Shown: in pieces, positions 25,865 to 34,578 of the stretch
How positions within the stretch are numbered: position 1 is the first letter of the stretch
Layout of the letters: each line of letters starts with the position of its first letter
NCBI RefSeq assembly: GCF_000272405.2
Contig: NZ_AJZM02000419.1
Location: 1-39,094, forward strand
Source of the DNA: Vibrio tasmaniensis 1F-187
GTDB taxonomy: Bacteria; Pseudomonadota; Gammaproteobacteria; Enterobacterales; Vibrionaceae
DNA length: 39,094 bases
Direction of reading: 5' to 3'
Notes under the pieces: generated by a model
Told to the model about the DNA's origin: nothing
Databases searched by the model: none
The model's input: only the letters and a program-made list of their open reading frames with translations
Made by a program: the position numbers and the translations under genes

Positions 25865-26704
25865 TTACTCGGGTACGATCCACTCTACTTTGAAGTGACC
25901 GGTTGCCGGCGCAATTGCTTCCTTCAAGAATGGAAGAATTTCGTTCATTTGGCTTTCTAGCTTCCAAGGTGGGTTGATAACAATCATGCCTGATGCTGTC
26001 ATGCCACGCTCGTTGGTGTCTGGTGATACGCCAAGTTCGATTTGTAGAATCTTGTTGATGCCTAAGCCTTCAAGGCCTTCGATCATGTCTTCGATATCAC
26101 AGCGATTTACCACTGGGTACCAAATTGCGTAGATACCGGTTGCCCAGCGCTTATGGCTTTGAGCAATCGCAGTCACAACATCACGATACTCTTTTGCCAA
26201 CTCGTAAGGTGGGTCGATAAGTACCAAACCACGACGTTCTTTAGGTGGCAGGCTGCCTTTTAGGCGTTGGAAGCCATCTTCTTTGTAGATAGATACCTGA
26301 CGATCGCGGTGGAACTCTTGCTCAAGCAGCGGGTGATCGGCTGGGTGAAGTTCGGTCAGTACCATGCGGTCTTGGTCACGCAGGTGCGCATGTGCTACAC
26401 GTGGTGAACCTGGATAGAAACGCAGTTTTTCGCCATTGTTGAGTGCTGAGATAGACTCAAGGTAGCTTTGAATGTCTTCAGGAAGTTCTGTTTGTGCCCA
26501 GACGCGGGCAATACCTTGTTTGTATTCGCCCGTTTTTTCAGACCATTCATGCGTTAAGTCGTAACGACCTACACCAGAGTGAGTGTCATGGTAAACAAAA
26601 GGCTTATCCTTCTGTTTCAAAGAATTAAGAATAAGGCTCTGTACGATATGCTTTACTACGTCGGCATGGTTGCCCGCGTGGAAGCTGTGGCGATAACTTA
26701 ACAA
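25865..26704 (-). CDS. rlmJ: 23S rRNA (adenine(2030)-N6)-methyltransferase RlmJ
   Basis: S-adenosylmethionine-dependent enzyme that methylates A2030 of 23S rRNA. The 279-residue product matches E. coli RlmJ from its first residues (LSYRHSFHAGNHADVVKH). It carries the catalytic IDPPYE motif and the C-terminal INPPW seen in the family. The start appears to be TTG at 26704, with GAGAG six bases upstream. This gives the expected N terminus and length; a GTG at 26722 would add six residues that relatives lack. It is upstream of gor on the same strand but separated by 188 bases, so it is probably a separate transcript. It is divergent from prlC. Confidence 0.93.
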   Translation of the reverse strand: MLSYRHSFHAGNHADVVKHIVQSLILNSLKQKDKPFVYHDTHSGVGRYDLTHEWSEKTGEYKQGIARVWAQTELPEDIQSYLESISALNNGEKLRFYPGSPRVAHAHLRDQDRMVLTELHPADHPLLEQEFHRDRQVSIYKEDGFQRLKGSLPPKERRGLVLIDPPYELAKEYRDVVTAIAQSHKRWATGIYAIWYPVVNRCDIEDMIEGLEGLGINKILQIELGVSPDTNERGMTASGMIVINPPWKLESQMNEILPFLKEAIAPATGHFKVEWIVPE

Positions 26705-26849
26705 ATTAAACTCTCGTAACACTCTCGAATTAGAGTGTGGTTAGTGTAGGTGGGGTTAATTTGACTATTATAACCCCCAATGGACCATAAATTCTCGAAC
26801 AATTCAGGAACAGCTGTTCGCAATATGCAGTTAGTTATTGGTTCTACTA

Positions 26850-26878
26850 TTGAAATTTGCCTTCATGGGCACTATTTA
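26850..26878 (+). promoter_or_regulatory. Candidate sigma-70 promoter of prlC
   Basis: TTGAAA (26850-26855), 17-bp spacer, TATTTA (26873-26878), about 105 bases before the prlC start. Both hexamers match four of six consensus bases or better. I did not see a clear heat-shock promoter. Confidence 0.4.
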
Positions 26879-26983
26879 ATAACTATTCGCAGGTGATTTT
26901 TTAGGGCGATCCTTAGCCTGATGACTGTAAGACGACCTCATTACAAAAAAGACGAAAGTCTCTAAAGCCAAAGGAATGTTTAT

Positions 26984-29026
26984 ATGTCTAATCCGCTATT
27001 AACCTTCACGGACTTACCTCCGTTTTCACAGATCAAACCTGAGCACGTTAAGCCAGCGGTTGAGCAAGTGATTGAAGAGTGTCGCAACAAGATAGAACAA
27101 GTACTTGAAGGTAATACTTCACCAAGTTGGGACAACCTCGTTGCTCCAATTGATGAAGTGGATGATCGTTTAGGCCGCATTTGGTCACCTGTAAGCCATA
27201 TGAATTCTGTGATGAACAGCGACGAACTGCGTGACGCTTATGAGAGCTGCCTGCCTGTACTTTCTGAGTACGGCACGTGGGTCGGCCAACACAAAGGTTT
27301 GTTCGAAGCGTATAAAGCGATCAAGGCGAGCGAAGCATTCTCGGCATTAAACCAAGCTCAACAAAAAACCATCACTGACGCACTGCGTGATTTTGAATTA
27401 TCAGGCATTGGCTTACCAGCGGACGAACAGCATCGCTACGGTGAGATCAGTAAGCGCCAGTCTGAGCTAGGTTCTCAATTCTCAAATAACGTGCTTGATG
27501 CAACCATGGGTTGGAGCAAGCAGATCACAGACGTCGCTGAACTGGCCGGTATGCCTGAGTCGGCACTGGCGGCAGCACAAGCCGCGGCACAAGCTAAAGA
27601 GCAAGAAGGTTACCTACTGACTCTGGATATCCCATCATACCTACCTGTGATGACCTACTGTGATAACCAAGATCTACGCAAAGAGCTTTACGAAGCTTAC
27701 GTAACGCGTGCTTCAGATCGCGGTCCAAATGCTGGCAAGTGGGACAACACTGAGATCATCACTGAGCAACTTAAGCTGCGTCATGAGATCGCACGCATGC
27801 TTGGCTTTAGCACTTACAGCGAAAAATCTCTGTCGACTAAGATGGCAGAAACGCCAGACCAAGTACTTGGTTTCCTTAACGACCTAGCAGTAAAAGCCAA
27901 ACCACAAGGTGAGCGCGAAGTAGAAGAGCTACGTCAGTTTGCTGAGAAAGAGTTTGGTGTCTCTGAGCTAAACCTGTGGGACATCGCTTACTACAGCGAG
28001 AAACAAAAACAGAACTTGTTCGAGATCTCTGATGAAGAGCTTCGTCCATACTTCCCTGAGTCGAACGCAGTGTCTGGTTTGTTCGAAGTACTAAACCGTG
28101 TGTTTGGTATGTCTGTGACTGAGCGTGAAGGTGTGGATACATGGCATGATTCAGTGCGTTTCTTCGACATCTTCGATGCGACAGGCACATTGCGCGGTAG
28201 CTTCTACCTAGATCTATACGCACGTGAACACAAACGTGGTGGCGCTTGGATGGATGACTGTCGCGGTCGTCGCATTACTCAATCTGGTGAACTACAGACG
28301 CCTGTTGCTTACCTAACGTGTAACTTCAACAAACCAGTCGGTGACAAACCAGCACTGTTTACTCACGATGAAGTGGTCACGTTATTCCACGAATTTGGCC
28401 ACGGTATCCACCACATGTTAACGCAAGTTGAAGCGGGCGCAGTCGCGGGTATCAACGGTGTGCCTTGGGATGCCGTTGAGCTACCAAGTCAGTTCCTAGA
28501 AAACTGGTGTTGGGAAGAGGAAGCGCTGTCGTTCATTTCTGGTCACTTCGAAACAGGTGAAGCGCTACCAAAAGAGATGCTAGAGAAAATGCTAGCGGCG
28601 AAGAACTTCCAATCTGCGATGTTTATCCTGCGTCAGCTAGAGCTTGGCCTGTTCGATTTCACACTGCACACAGAGTACGATCCTGAAGTCGGTGCGCGCG
28701 TACTAGAAACGCTAGCCGACGTGAAGTCTAAGGTTTCTGTATTGCCAAGCCTTGATTGGAACCGCTTCTCGCACAGCTTTGGGCATATCTTTGCTGGTGG
28801 CTACAGCGCGGGTTACTACAGCTACCTATGGGCAGAAGTATTGTCTGCAGATGCGTTCTCTGCATTTGAAGAAGAGGGTATCTTCAACACTGAAACCGGT
28901 AATCGCTTCCTGAACAACATCCTTGAAATGGGTGGTAGTGAAGAGCCAATGGAGCTGTTCAAACGCTTCCGTGGTCGTGAGCCTCAAATAGACGCGATGC
29001 TGCGTCATGCGGGTATCAGCGCTTAA
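26984..29026 (+). CDS. prlC: Oligopeptidase A (M3 zinc metallopeptidase)
   Basis: Cytosolic zinc endopeptidase that degrades free peptides, including cleaved signal peptides. The 680-residue protein is the length of E. coli PrlC. The zinc motif is HEFGH (His469, Glu470, His473), followed by the third ligand in the downstream helix near LENWCWEEE. The M3-family substrate-binding stretch GHIFAGGYSAGYYSYLWAEV is intact near the C terminus. The start ATG has AAGGA eight bases upstream. It is divergent from rlmJ. A strong bidirectional terminator separates it from asnC. Confidence 0.95.
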   Translation: MSNPLLTFTDLPPFSQIKPEHVKPAVEQVIEECRNKIEQVLEGNTSPSWDNLVAPIDEVDDRLGRIWSPVSHMNSVMNSDELRDAYESCLPVLSEYGTWVGQHKGLFEAYKAIKASEAFSALNQAQQKTITDALRDFELSGIGLPADEQHRYGEISKRQSELGSQFSNNVLDATMGWSKQITDVAELAGMPESALAAAQAAAQAKEQEGYLLTLDIPSYLPVMTYCDNQDLRKELYEAYVTRASDRGPNAGKWDNTEIITEQLKLRHEIARMLGFSTYSEKSLSTKMAETPDQVLGFLNDLAVKAKPQGEREVEELRQFAEKEFGVSELNLWDIAYYSEKQKQNLFEISDEELRPYFPESNAVSGLFEVLNRVFGMSVTEREGVDTWHDSVRFFDIFDATGTLRGSFYLDLYAREHKRGGAWMDDCRGRRITQSGELQTPVAYLTCNFNKPVGDKPALFTHDEVVTLFHEFGHGIHHMLTQVEAGAVAGINGVPWDAVELPSQFLENWCWEEEALSFISGHFETGEALPKEMLEKMLAAKNFQSAMFILRQLELGLFDFTLHTEYDPEVGARVLETLADVKSKVSVLPSLDWNRFSHSFGHIFAGGYSAGYYSYLWAEVLSADAFSAFEEEGIFNTETGNRFLNNILEMGGSEEPMELFKRFRGREPQIDAMLRHAGISA

Positions 29027-29047
29027 TATTGTGCTAGTCAGAATGTG

Positions 29048-29075
29048 AAAAGAGCCTCCTTGTGAGGCTCTTTTT
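29048..29075. terminator. Bidirectional terminator between prlC and asnC
   Basis: AAAAGAGCCTC (29048-29058) and GAGGCTCTTTT (29064-29074) form an 11-bp stem with a 5-base loop. A T run lies on the plus side and an A run on the other, so it can end both convergent genes. Confidence 0.85.
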
Positions 29076-29094
29076 GTATCGATTTATCAAACGA

Positions 29095-29559
29095 TTATGG
29101 ATTTACATTGCGGTTGATAGGGTTCTGCAATGAAATCAGTGTCTCAGTCGATTGAACCTCGTCAATCGCCTGCAATTTATCGATCAGTACGAACTGCAAC
29201 TCTTCGATCGATTTACACATCAGCTTTACGAAAATGTTGTAGGCGCCAGTGGTGTAGTAAGCCTCAACAACTTCATCTAAGGCATTCAGTTTTGCAATGG
29301 CTGAGTGGTAGTCGCGAGCTGCGTTAAGGTTGATACCAATAAAACAACACACGTCGTAACCAAGCTTCTTGGTGTTTACCACAACCTCGGTTCGCTCAAT
29401 AATGTCGGCCGATCTCATCTTTTCGATACGAACGTGAATCGTCGCGGGGCTGACATCGAATTTCTTTGCCATTTCAGCATAAGGCGTGCGCGCATCTTCC
29501 ATTAAGGTTTTGAGAATGGCACGGTCTAGATCATCCAGACGAGCTGTAGTTGTGGACAT
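29095..29559 (-). CDS. asnC: Lrp/AsnC-family regulator AsnC
   Basis: Asparagine-responsive transcription regulator of 154 residues. It follows E. coli AsnC almost block for block: LDDLDRAILKTLMEDARTPYAEMAKKF and SPATIHVRIEKM form the N-terminal helix-turn-helix. LGYDVCCFIGI, LDEVVEAYYTTGAYNIFVK and STETLISLQNPI form the ligand-sensing RAM domain. AAGGA lies seven bases before the ATG. In E. coli AsnC activates the neighbouring asnA; here no asparagine synthetase is adjacent, so the target must be elsewhere. It is divergent from the GGDEF-EAL gene with a 99-base spacer. Confidence 0.92.
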   Translation of the reverse strand: MSTTTARLDDLDRAILKTLMEDARTPYAEMAKKFDVSPATIHVRIEKMRSADIIERTEVVVNTKKLGYDVCCFIGINLNAARDYHSAIAKLNALDEVVEAYYTTGAYNIFVKLMCKSIEELQFVLIDKLQAIDEVQSTETLISLQNPINRNVNP

Positions 29560-29658
29560 GCATAATCCTTAGGGTGAATAAAAAACATACCGACTTTAGT
29601 ACACATCATAGCCAAGGGTGATAATATTAGCAGCAACTATAGTGTTAGGGTGAATTCA

Positions 29659-32600
29659 GTGCGATTTTCGTTGTTTTTGATTGTTATGTGTTGGAGTGCT
29701 TTTGTTTCAGCTCAAACAAAAGATGTGTTGGTTATTCACTCTTATCATCAGGGTTTTTTCTGGACTGATGATTTCCACAAAGGATTATCAGAAGAACTGG
29801 ACCGTGATCGACTATCGTATCGAGTTGTTTATTTGGATAGTAAACGAACTCAAAACCCAGAATACTTAGAGCGCGTTTATCAGCTTTATCACACCAAGTT
29901 GATGCATGAAGAATTTGCTGCGGTTGTGGTCAGTGACAATAACGCCCTTAATTTAATGAAGCGCCTTGCGCCCGATCTCAAAGATACGCCAGTAATCTTT
30001 GGTGGCATCAACAATTTCTCCCCTGAAATGATTGAAGGTTTGAACGCGACGGGCATTACTGAAGATATTGATTTATTGGGTAATATTGAGCTAATTAAGC
30101 GCCTTCAAACAAACGTAAAGAAGATATACATTGTTACTGACCATTCAGTAACAGGTGAGGCTATCCGCTCACAAATCGATCGTTCTATTGAGGCTCACCC
30201 CAACTTTTCCGATTTGCTGGAGCACTATGTGCCTGACTCTTACCAAGAGTTAATTGCGTTTTCTCAGCGAACCGATCTAGATCAGAGCTTACTCTTTTGG
30301 GCATATTATCGCGATGCTAAAGGCAACGTGAGTAGCGTTGAAGACTGGCGACAATTGAACATTAAAACCCAAATGCCACTGTATATGGTGCACGATTTGG
30401 GGTTGGGTTTTGGGGCGATAGGCGGTGTTATTCAAAGTGGTGAAACGCAAGGTCGAGATACGGGACGTGTTTTACTAAAGGTATTAGCAAACCCAAATGA
30501 ACCTCTGCCTTTAGTCGCACCTGGCGCATCGGAAATTAAACTCGACTACCAACAGATGTCACGCTGGGGGCTGGGAACTGAGAATGAGGCTTCAATTACT
30601 TTTCTCAATAAGCCTCAGTCATTCTTGGTGCGTTATCACGATGAAATTCGAACAATAGGTTTGCTGTTTCTGGTTATGTCGTGTGTTATTGCGACCTTGG
30701 TTTACTACCTCAACCGCCTCAAGAAAAGTGAGCGTGCTAGCCGACAAAGCCAGCTGTTACTAGAGTCGATATTCGATCAAAGTCTACAGTACATGGGTAT
30801 TCTTGATAAAGGCGGTGTACTGCTGTCGAGCAACAGTAAGCTGCATGAGCTTCTTTATAATCAAGGTTATAAATTAGGAACACCTCTCCAAGAATATTGG
30901 GAGGGTGCCGCTGGCGAAGTGCTGAAGGAGTATTTTGCTGAAAGGGATGATTATCCAACCCTACGATTTGAGGCGGAGGTATGGTGCCGTGATCGTGGTG
31001 GAATGGTGCTAGATATCTCTTTAAAGCCGATGCCGAACAGTGAAGAGGACACCATTCAGTTCTTATTTGAAGCTCGTGATGTTACCTCGCGAAAGCTTGC
31101 TGAGAACAAGTTGTTCCAACGTGAAGCGAATCTCAAACTGTATTACGACAAGCAACCGGTGATGATGATTACACTGGATGTCAATAATCGCATTCAGCAA
31201 GTGAACCAGTTTGCTGAAGAATTACTAGGTTATCCACTTGATCTGCTTTTGGGGCATCGCCCTAGAGAATTTTATGTGGATGAGAACGCGATGATTCCTC
31301 GTCATATCTTGTTGCAACCACAGCACAAAATTCGCGGCGTGTGGCGTCGTGATATCGAGTATCGTCATGCGGACGGTAGAACGATCTGGATTCGTGAAAA
31401 TATTCGTCCATTGGTCGACTCGGGTCAGCTGTTGATTGTGGGAGAGGATATTACTGAAACCCGCGAACTTTCTGAAAAGTTAGAATACCAAGCGCGTTAT
31501 GACCTGCTTACAGACACTTTCAACCGCAACCACTTTGAGCAAGAGCTACAAAAGGCGCTGAAAGAGGTCGAGAGTCATATGAGAACTCATGCGATGTTGT
31601 TCTTAGATTTGGACCAATTGAAAGTATTGAACGATACTGCTGGGCATGAAGCGGGTGATGCCGCGATCTTATTTAGCGCTAATCTGATAGAAGATGTGCT
31701 TCCTTACAATGCTGTGTTAGCTCGGATGGGGGGAGATGAGTTTGCGGTATTAATCAAAGACTGTACTGAGCGAGATGCTGTCAATGTCTGTCACAGTATT
31801 ATATCGATGATGAGTGAGAATCCATTCTTATGGGGTGATATTCACCTCAATCTTACTTGTTCTATCGGAATTCGATTGATTGACCATACTGCCGCTTCAT
31901 CACAAATGGTGCATGCACAGGCGGATGCCGCTTGCCATGCCGCTAAAGAGGAAGGGCGAAATCGTTATCACCTTTATCATCTAGATGATGAAGATCTGCG
32001 CCGTCGCCATTTAGAAATGGAATGCGTTAACTTGGTACACGAAGCCTTAGCCAATGATCGCTTGGAGTTATTTGCCCAACGTATTCTTGGTCTAGAGGAA
32101 AATAGCAACAAAATGCACTTTGAGATACTGGTGCGGATCAAGAACGTCCAAGGTGAGTACATTTCACCGGGGATCTTCATGCCAGCCTCCGAGCGCTATA
32201 ACATCGCGCATTTGATTGATCGCCAAGTCGTCAGTCAGACGTTGAATTGGTTGGAGCAACGCCCACATCTCGTTGATGATTTGGGGATGTGTTCGATAAA
32301 CCTTTCTGGTCACTCGATGGGTAACCGAGAGTTTGTTGAATTCTTGATTGAAAGTTTGGCGAACTCATCAGTGCCTTGCCATAAGGTTTGTTTAGAGATC
32401 ACTGAAACGGCCGCCATGAGTAATATGAAGCAGGCAATCAACTTCTTTACTCGAATTAAAGAGCTCGGCTGTTTGATTGCTCTGGATGATTTTGGTTCAG
32501 GCTTGTCGTCATTCGGATATCTGAAGGCATTGCCCGTTGATATTGTGAAAATTGATGGCCTGTTTGTGCGTGATATTGATGTTAACGAGATGGACTATGT

Positions 32601-32793
32601 GATGGTTCGTTCGATCAATGATTTAGCGAAGCAGATGGGCAAGCACACGGTGGCTGAGTTTGTTGAAAATACTCAGGTTCTCGATAAGTTGATTGAACTC
32701 GGTGTTAACTATGCTCAGGGCTATGTTATTGGTCGCCCGAAGCCACTGGCTGAGCTTGTTGAAGAATTAAGGCAAGAACGAGAGATCGAGTAA
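29659..32793 (+). CDS. Membrane sensor with periplasmic ABC-binding-like domain, two PAS, GGDEF and EAL
   Basis: A 1044-residue cyclic-di-GMP enzyme. A signal peptide (MRFSLFLIVMCWSAFVSAQ) is followed by a periplasmic domain of about 300 residues (DVLVIHSYHQGFFWTDDFHKG), which resembles the ABC substrate-binding-like sensors of PF04392. One membrane helix (about 331-352), two PAS domains (about 365-600), GGDEF (motif 691-695, intact) and EAL follow. The EAL motif is Glu822-Ile-Leu, with Asn, Asp-Asp, Lys and Glu-containing motifs (SINLSG, ALDDFGSG, VKIDG, AEFVE) in place, so phosphodiesterase activity is likely. The diguanylate cyclase inhibitory RxxD site is absent. I start at the GTG at 29659, eight bases after AGGG, because a GTG at 29650 has no room for a ribosome site. 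Ligand unknown; probably a biofilm or motility switch. Confidence 0.88.
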   Translation: MRFSLFLIVMCWSAFVSAQTKDVLVIHSYHQGFFWTDDFHKGLSEELDRDRLSYRVVYLDSKRTQNPEYLERVYQLYHTKLMHEEFAAVVVSDNNALNLMKRLAPDLKDTPVIFGGINNFSPEMIEGLNATGITEDIDLLGNIELIKRLQTNVKKIYIVTDHSVTGEAIRSQIDRSIEAHPNFSDLLEHYVPDSYQELIAFSQRTDLDQSLLFWAYYRDAKGNVSSVEDWRQLNIKTQMPLYMVHDLGLGFGAIGGVIQSGETQGRDTGRVLLKVLANPNEPLPLVAPGASEIKLDYQQMSRWGLGTENEASITFLNKPQSFLVRYHDEIRTIGLLFLVMSCVIATLVYYLNRLKKSERASRQSQLLLESIFDQSLQYMGILDKGGVLLSSNSKLHELLYNQGYKLGTPLQEYWEGAAGEVLKEYFAERDDYPTLRFEAEVWCRDRGGMVLDISLKPMPNSEEDTIQFLFEARDVTSRKLAENKLFQREANLKLYYDKQPVMMITLDVNNRIQQVNQFAEELLGYPLDLLLGHRPREFYVDENAMIPRHILLQPQHKIRGVWRRDIEYRHADGRTIWIRENIRPLVDSGQLLIVGEDITETRELSEKLEYQARYDLLTDTFNRNHFEQELQKALKEVESHMRTHAMLFLDLDQLKVLNDTAGHEAGDAAILFSANLIEDVLPYNAVLARMGGDEFAVLIKDCTERDAVNVCHSIISMMSENPFLWGDIHLNLTCSIGIRLIDHTAASSQMVHAQADAACHAAKEEGRNRYHLYHLDDEDLRRRHLEMECVNLVHEALANDRLELFAQRILGLEENSNKMHFEILVRIKNVQGEYISPGIFMPASERYNIAHLIDRQVVSQTLNWLEQRPHLVDDLGMCSINLSGHSMGNREFVEFLIESLANSSVPCHKVCLEITETAAMSNMKQAINFFTRIKELGCLIALDDFGSGLSSFGYLKALPVDIVKIDGLFVRDIDVNEMDYVMVRSINDLAKQMGKHTVAEFVENTQVLDKLIELGVNYAQGYVIGRPKPLAELVEELRQEREIE

Positions 32794-32850
32794 TTGTTTT
32801 AAGTAAGCCGACCGAGCTGTGAATACTTTTCACCGCTAATATGTATTGTT

Positions 32851-32883
32851 GAGGCAATCAGGTAAACTGGTTGCCTCTTTTAT
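32851..32883 (+). terminator. Terminator of the GGDEF-EAL gene
   Basis: GAGGCAATCAG (32851-32861) and CTGGTTGCCTC (32867-32877) pair over 11 bp with one G-U, followed by TTTTATTTT. It ends just 31 bases before the rsmJ start. Confidence 0.8.
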
Positions 32884-32913
32884 TTTGAATACGACTGTCT
32901 GTTGGAGACGACC

Positions 32914-33693
32914 TTGCAATTACAACTGATTTGCGAAGATGCTACCCAAATCGATCATTTAAATGACTTAGCGACCCGTTGGAATTTATCTCATGATGAA
33001 AGTAGCGAGTTTGCCTTGGTACTGACTCGCGAGCGACTTGAGCTACGTAAAGTCGATGAACCTAAGCTTGGCGCTATTTTTGTTGATTTAGTCGGAGGCG
33101 CAGTCGGCCACAGACGTAAGTTTGGTGGTGGTAAAGGTCAGGCAATTGCTAAGGCGGCAGGTCTAAACAAAGGCGCAACGCCAACTATTCTTGATGGTAC
33201 AGCAGGCTTAGGGCGTGACGCATTTGTATTGGCTTCGTTGGGCTGTAAAGTGCAGATGGTAGAGCGACATCCAGTTGTGGCTGCATTATTGGATGACGGC
33301 CTGCAGAGAGCAAAAAAAGACCCAGATATCGGCGGTTGGGTTAGCGAACGTATGAAGTTGATTCACGCTTCAAGTCACGATGCGCTGGATAAACTTAGCA
33401 ACGACCCTAACTTCGAACAGCCTGATGTGGTGTACCTCGATCCTATGTACCCACACCCAGAGAACAAGAAGAAGTCGGCTTTGGTTAAGAAAGAGATGCG
33501 AGTATTCCAATCTTTGGTTGGCGCCGACCTGGATGCCGATGGCTTGTTTGAGCCTGCGATGAAGCTGGCAACTAAGCGCGTTGTGGTCAAAAGACCGGAT
33601 TACGCAGCATGGTTAGACGAGCAAAAACCGAGCATGGCAATCGAAACTAAAAAGAACCGCTTTGATGTGTATGTGAAAGCATCAATGACTTAG
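32914..33693 (+). CDS. rsmJ: 16S rRNA (guanine(1516)-N2)-methyltransferase RsmJ
   Basis: S-adenosylmethionine-dependent enzyme that makes m2G1516 in 16S rRNA. The 259-residue product keeps the family blocks [66 protein letters not shown] and YLDPMYP. The start is a TTG at 32914, six bases after GGAG. This gives an N terminus like the known proteins; an in-frame TTG at 32902 would include the ribosome site in the gene. It appears to be a single-gene unit. Confidence 0.93.
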   Translation: MQLQLICEDATQIDHLNDLATRWNLSHDESSEFALVLTRERLELRKVDEPKLGAIFVDLVGGAVGHRRKFGGGKGQAIAKAAGLNKGATPTILDGTAGLGRDAFVLASLGCKVQMVERHPVVAALLDDGLQRAKKDPDIGGWVSERMKLIHASSHDALDKLSNDPNFEQPDVVYLDPMYPHPENKKKSALVKKEMRVFQSLVGADLDADGLFEPAMKLATKRVVVKRPDYAAWLDEQKPSMAIETKKNRFDVYVKASMT

Positions 33694-33778
33694 AGACACA
33701 CTAAGAAAATTTTCCGTCATAAATACGATAAATCACCATTTAACACTTGCGATAGTCGCGTTACGGATGTATATCTAA

Positions 33779-33801
33779 CTAAGAATCATTATTATTCTTA
33801 G
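33779..33801. promoter_or_regulatory. Palindrome, possible Fur box, before the Cys/Lys-rich gene
   Basis: CTAAGAAT (33779-33786), spacer CATTATT, ATTCTTAG (33794-33801): a perfect 8-bp inverted repeat ending 13 bases before the ATG. Its centre (AAGAATCATTATT) matches the Fur consensus GATAATCATTATC at 10 of 13 positions, so iron control is possible. The site could instead bind another regulator. Confidence 0.4.
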
Positions 33802-33814
33802 CTGGAGTTGTAGC

Positions 33815-34405
33815 ATGGCTAAACGCTTTTGTAAGTTAAACCGTCGAGATATCACTGAACACCTAGGAGAGATCCACAGCTTGGTTACTGAACCTAAGTT
33901 TGTGTGTCGTTCTTGTGCGCGTTCTTCGGCGGATCAAGCTAACCTATGCAAACCAACCGCAATTCCACCTCTTGGTTGTCAAAATAAACCCGTTGAAGAA
34001 AAAGCCGCATGCGGCCTGTTAGCGGAAACATTACCTGTACCCGAGCTATCACTTGCTGAAATCAACGAGACTCTTGAACCTGTTGTTCAAATGTTCGATC
34101 CAGCCGTTGCTGATATTGCCGCTGATGTTGTAGATAAAAAAGCACCACAGAAAAAAGCCAAACTGAAAAAACGAATCGCTAATGCGAGTGGTGATGAAAA
34201 AGCCGACCTCAAGCGAGCGAAGAAAGCGGCCAAAAAACAAGAGAAGTACAACAAAAAACTCGCGAAGATGATTAAGAAGCAGCAAAAGCTGTTTAAGAAA
34301 AGTCAAAAACTGGAAAGTAACCTTGAACGTATCAACCTACAACTTGATGACGTCGCTTTCACTGAAACCAAGACTCAGGTAGTGAGCCATAGTCACATTC
34401 ACTGA
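33815..34405 (+). CDS. Cys-rich, Lys-rich conserved protein of unknown function
   Basis: A 196-residue soluble protein not assigned to any family. The N-terminal 70 residues contain six cysteines (VCRSCARS, LCKPT, LGCQ, AACGLL and one near the start), which could bind a metal. The middle is acidic. Residues about 110-175 are extremely basic (KKAPQKKAKLKKR, KADLKRAKKAAKKQEKY and more), a probable coiled coil, followed by a His-rich tail (SHSHIH). It has no signal peptide or membrane segment. A palindrome resembling a Fur box lies just upstream and ferritin is encoded 2 kb away, which hints at metal handling but proves nothing. A strong terminator follows. Confidence 0.65.
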   Translation: MAKRFCKLNRRDITEHLGEIHSLVTEPKFVCRSCARSSADQANLCKPTAIPPLGCQNKPVEEKAACGLLAETLPVPELSLAEINETLEPVVQMFDPAVADIAADVVDKKAPQKKAKLKKRIANASGDEKADLKRAKKAAKKQEKYNKKLAKMIKKQQKLFKKSQKLESNLERINLQLDDVAFTETKTQVVSHSHIH

Positions 34406-34443
34406 AACTGGTACGGATAACTTATTGCTACAACGATGATTTA

Positions 34444-34470
34444 AAAAGAGCGACCTTAGGTCGCTCTTTT
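34444..34470. terminator. Terminator after the Cys/Lys-rich gene
   Basis: AAAAGAGCGACC (34444-34455) and GGTCGCTCTTTT (34459-34470) form a perfect 12-bp stem with a 3-base loop and T-rich flank. It also faces the minus-strand transporter gene, but that gene first meets the 14-bp repeats. Confidence 0.85.
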
Positions 34471-34515
34471 GCTTTTTTGGGTTATCAGAGCTAACTCATT
34501 TAGCTCTGTTCACTT

Positions 34516-34557
34516 AGCTTAGTTTAGTTAGCTTAGTTTAGTTAGCTTAGTTTAGTT
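34516..34557. repeat. Three perfect tandem copies of a 14-bp unit
   Basis: The unit AGCTTAGTTTAGTT is repeated three times without a mismatch, with degenerate partial copies on both sides (for example CACTTAGCTCAG). It lies between the terminator and the transporter stop codon (34579), in non-coding DNA. It looks like a slippage-type minisatellite. Confidence 0.85.
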
Positions 34558-34578
34558 CACTTAGCTCAGTGAAAGCGG

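Noticed and set aside
26808..26819. Perfect palindrome GAACAGCTGTTC between rlmJ and prlC
   Set aside because: It does not match the SOS box pattern and single 12-bp palindromes are common; not enough to call an operator.
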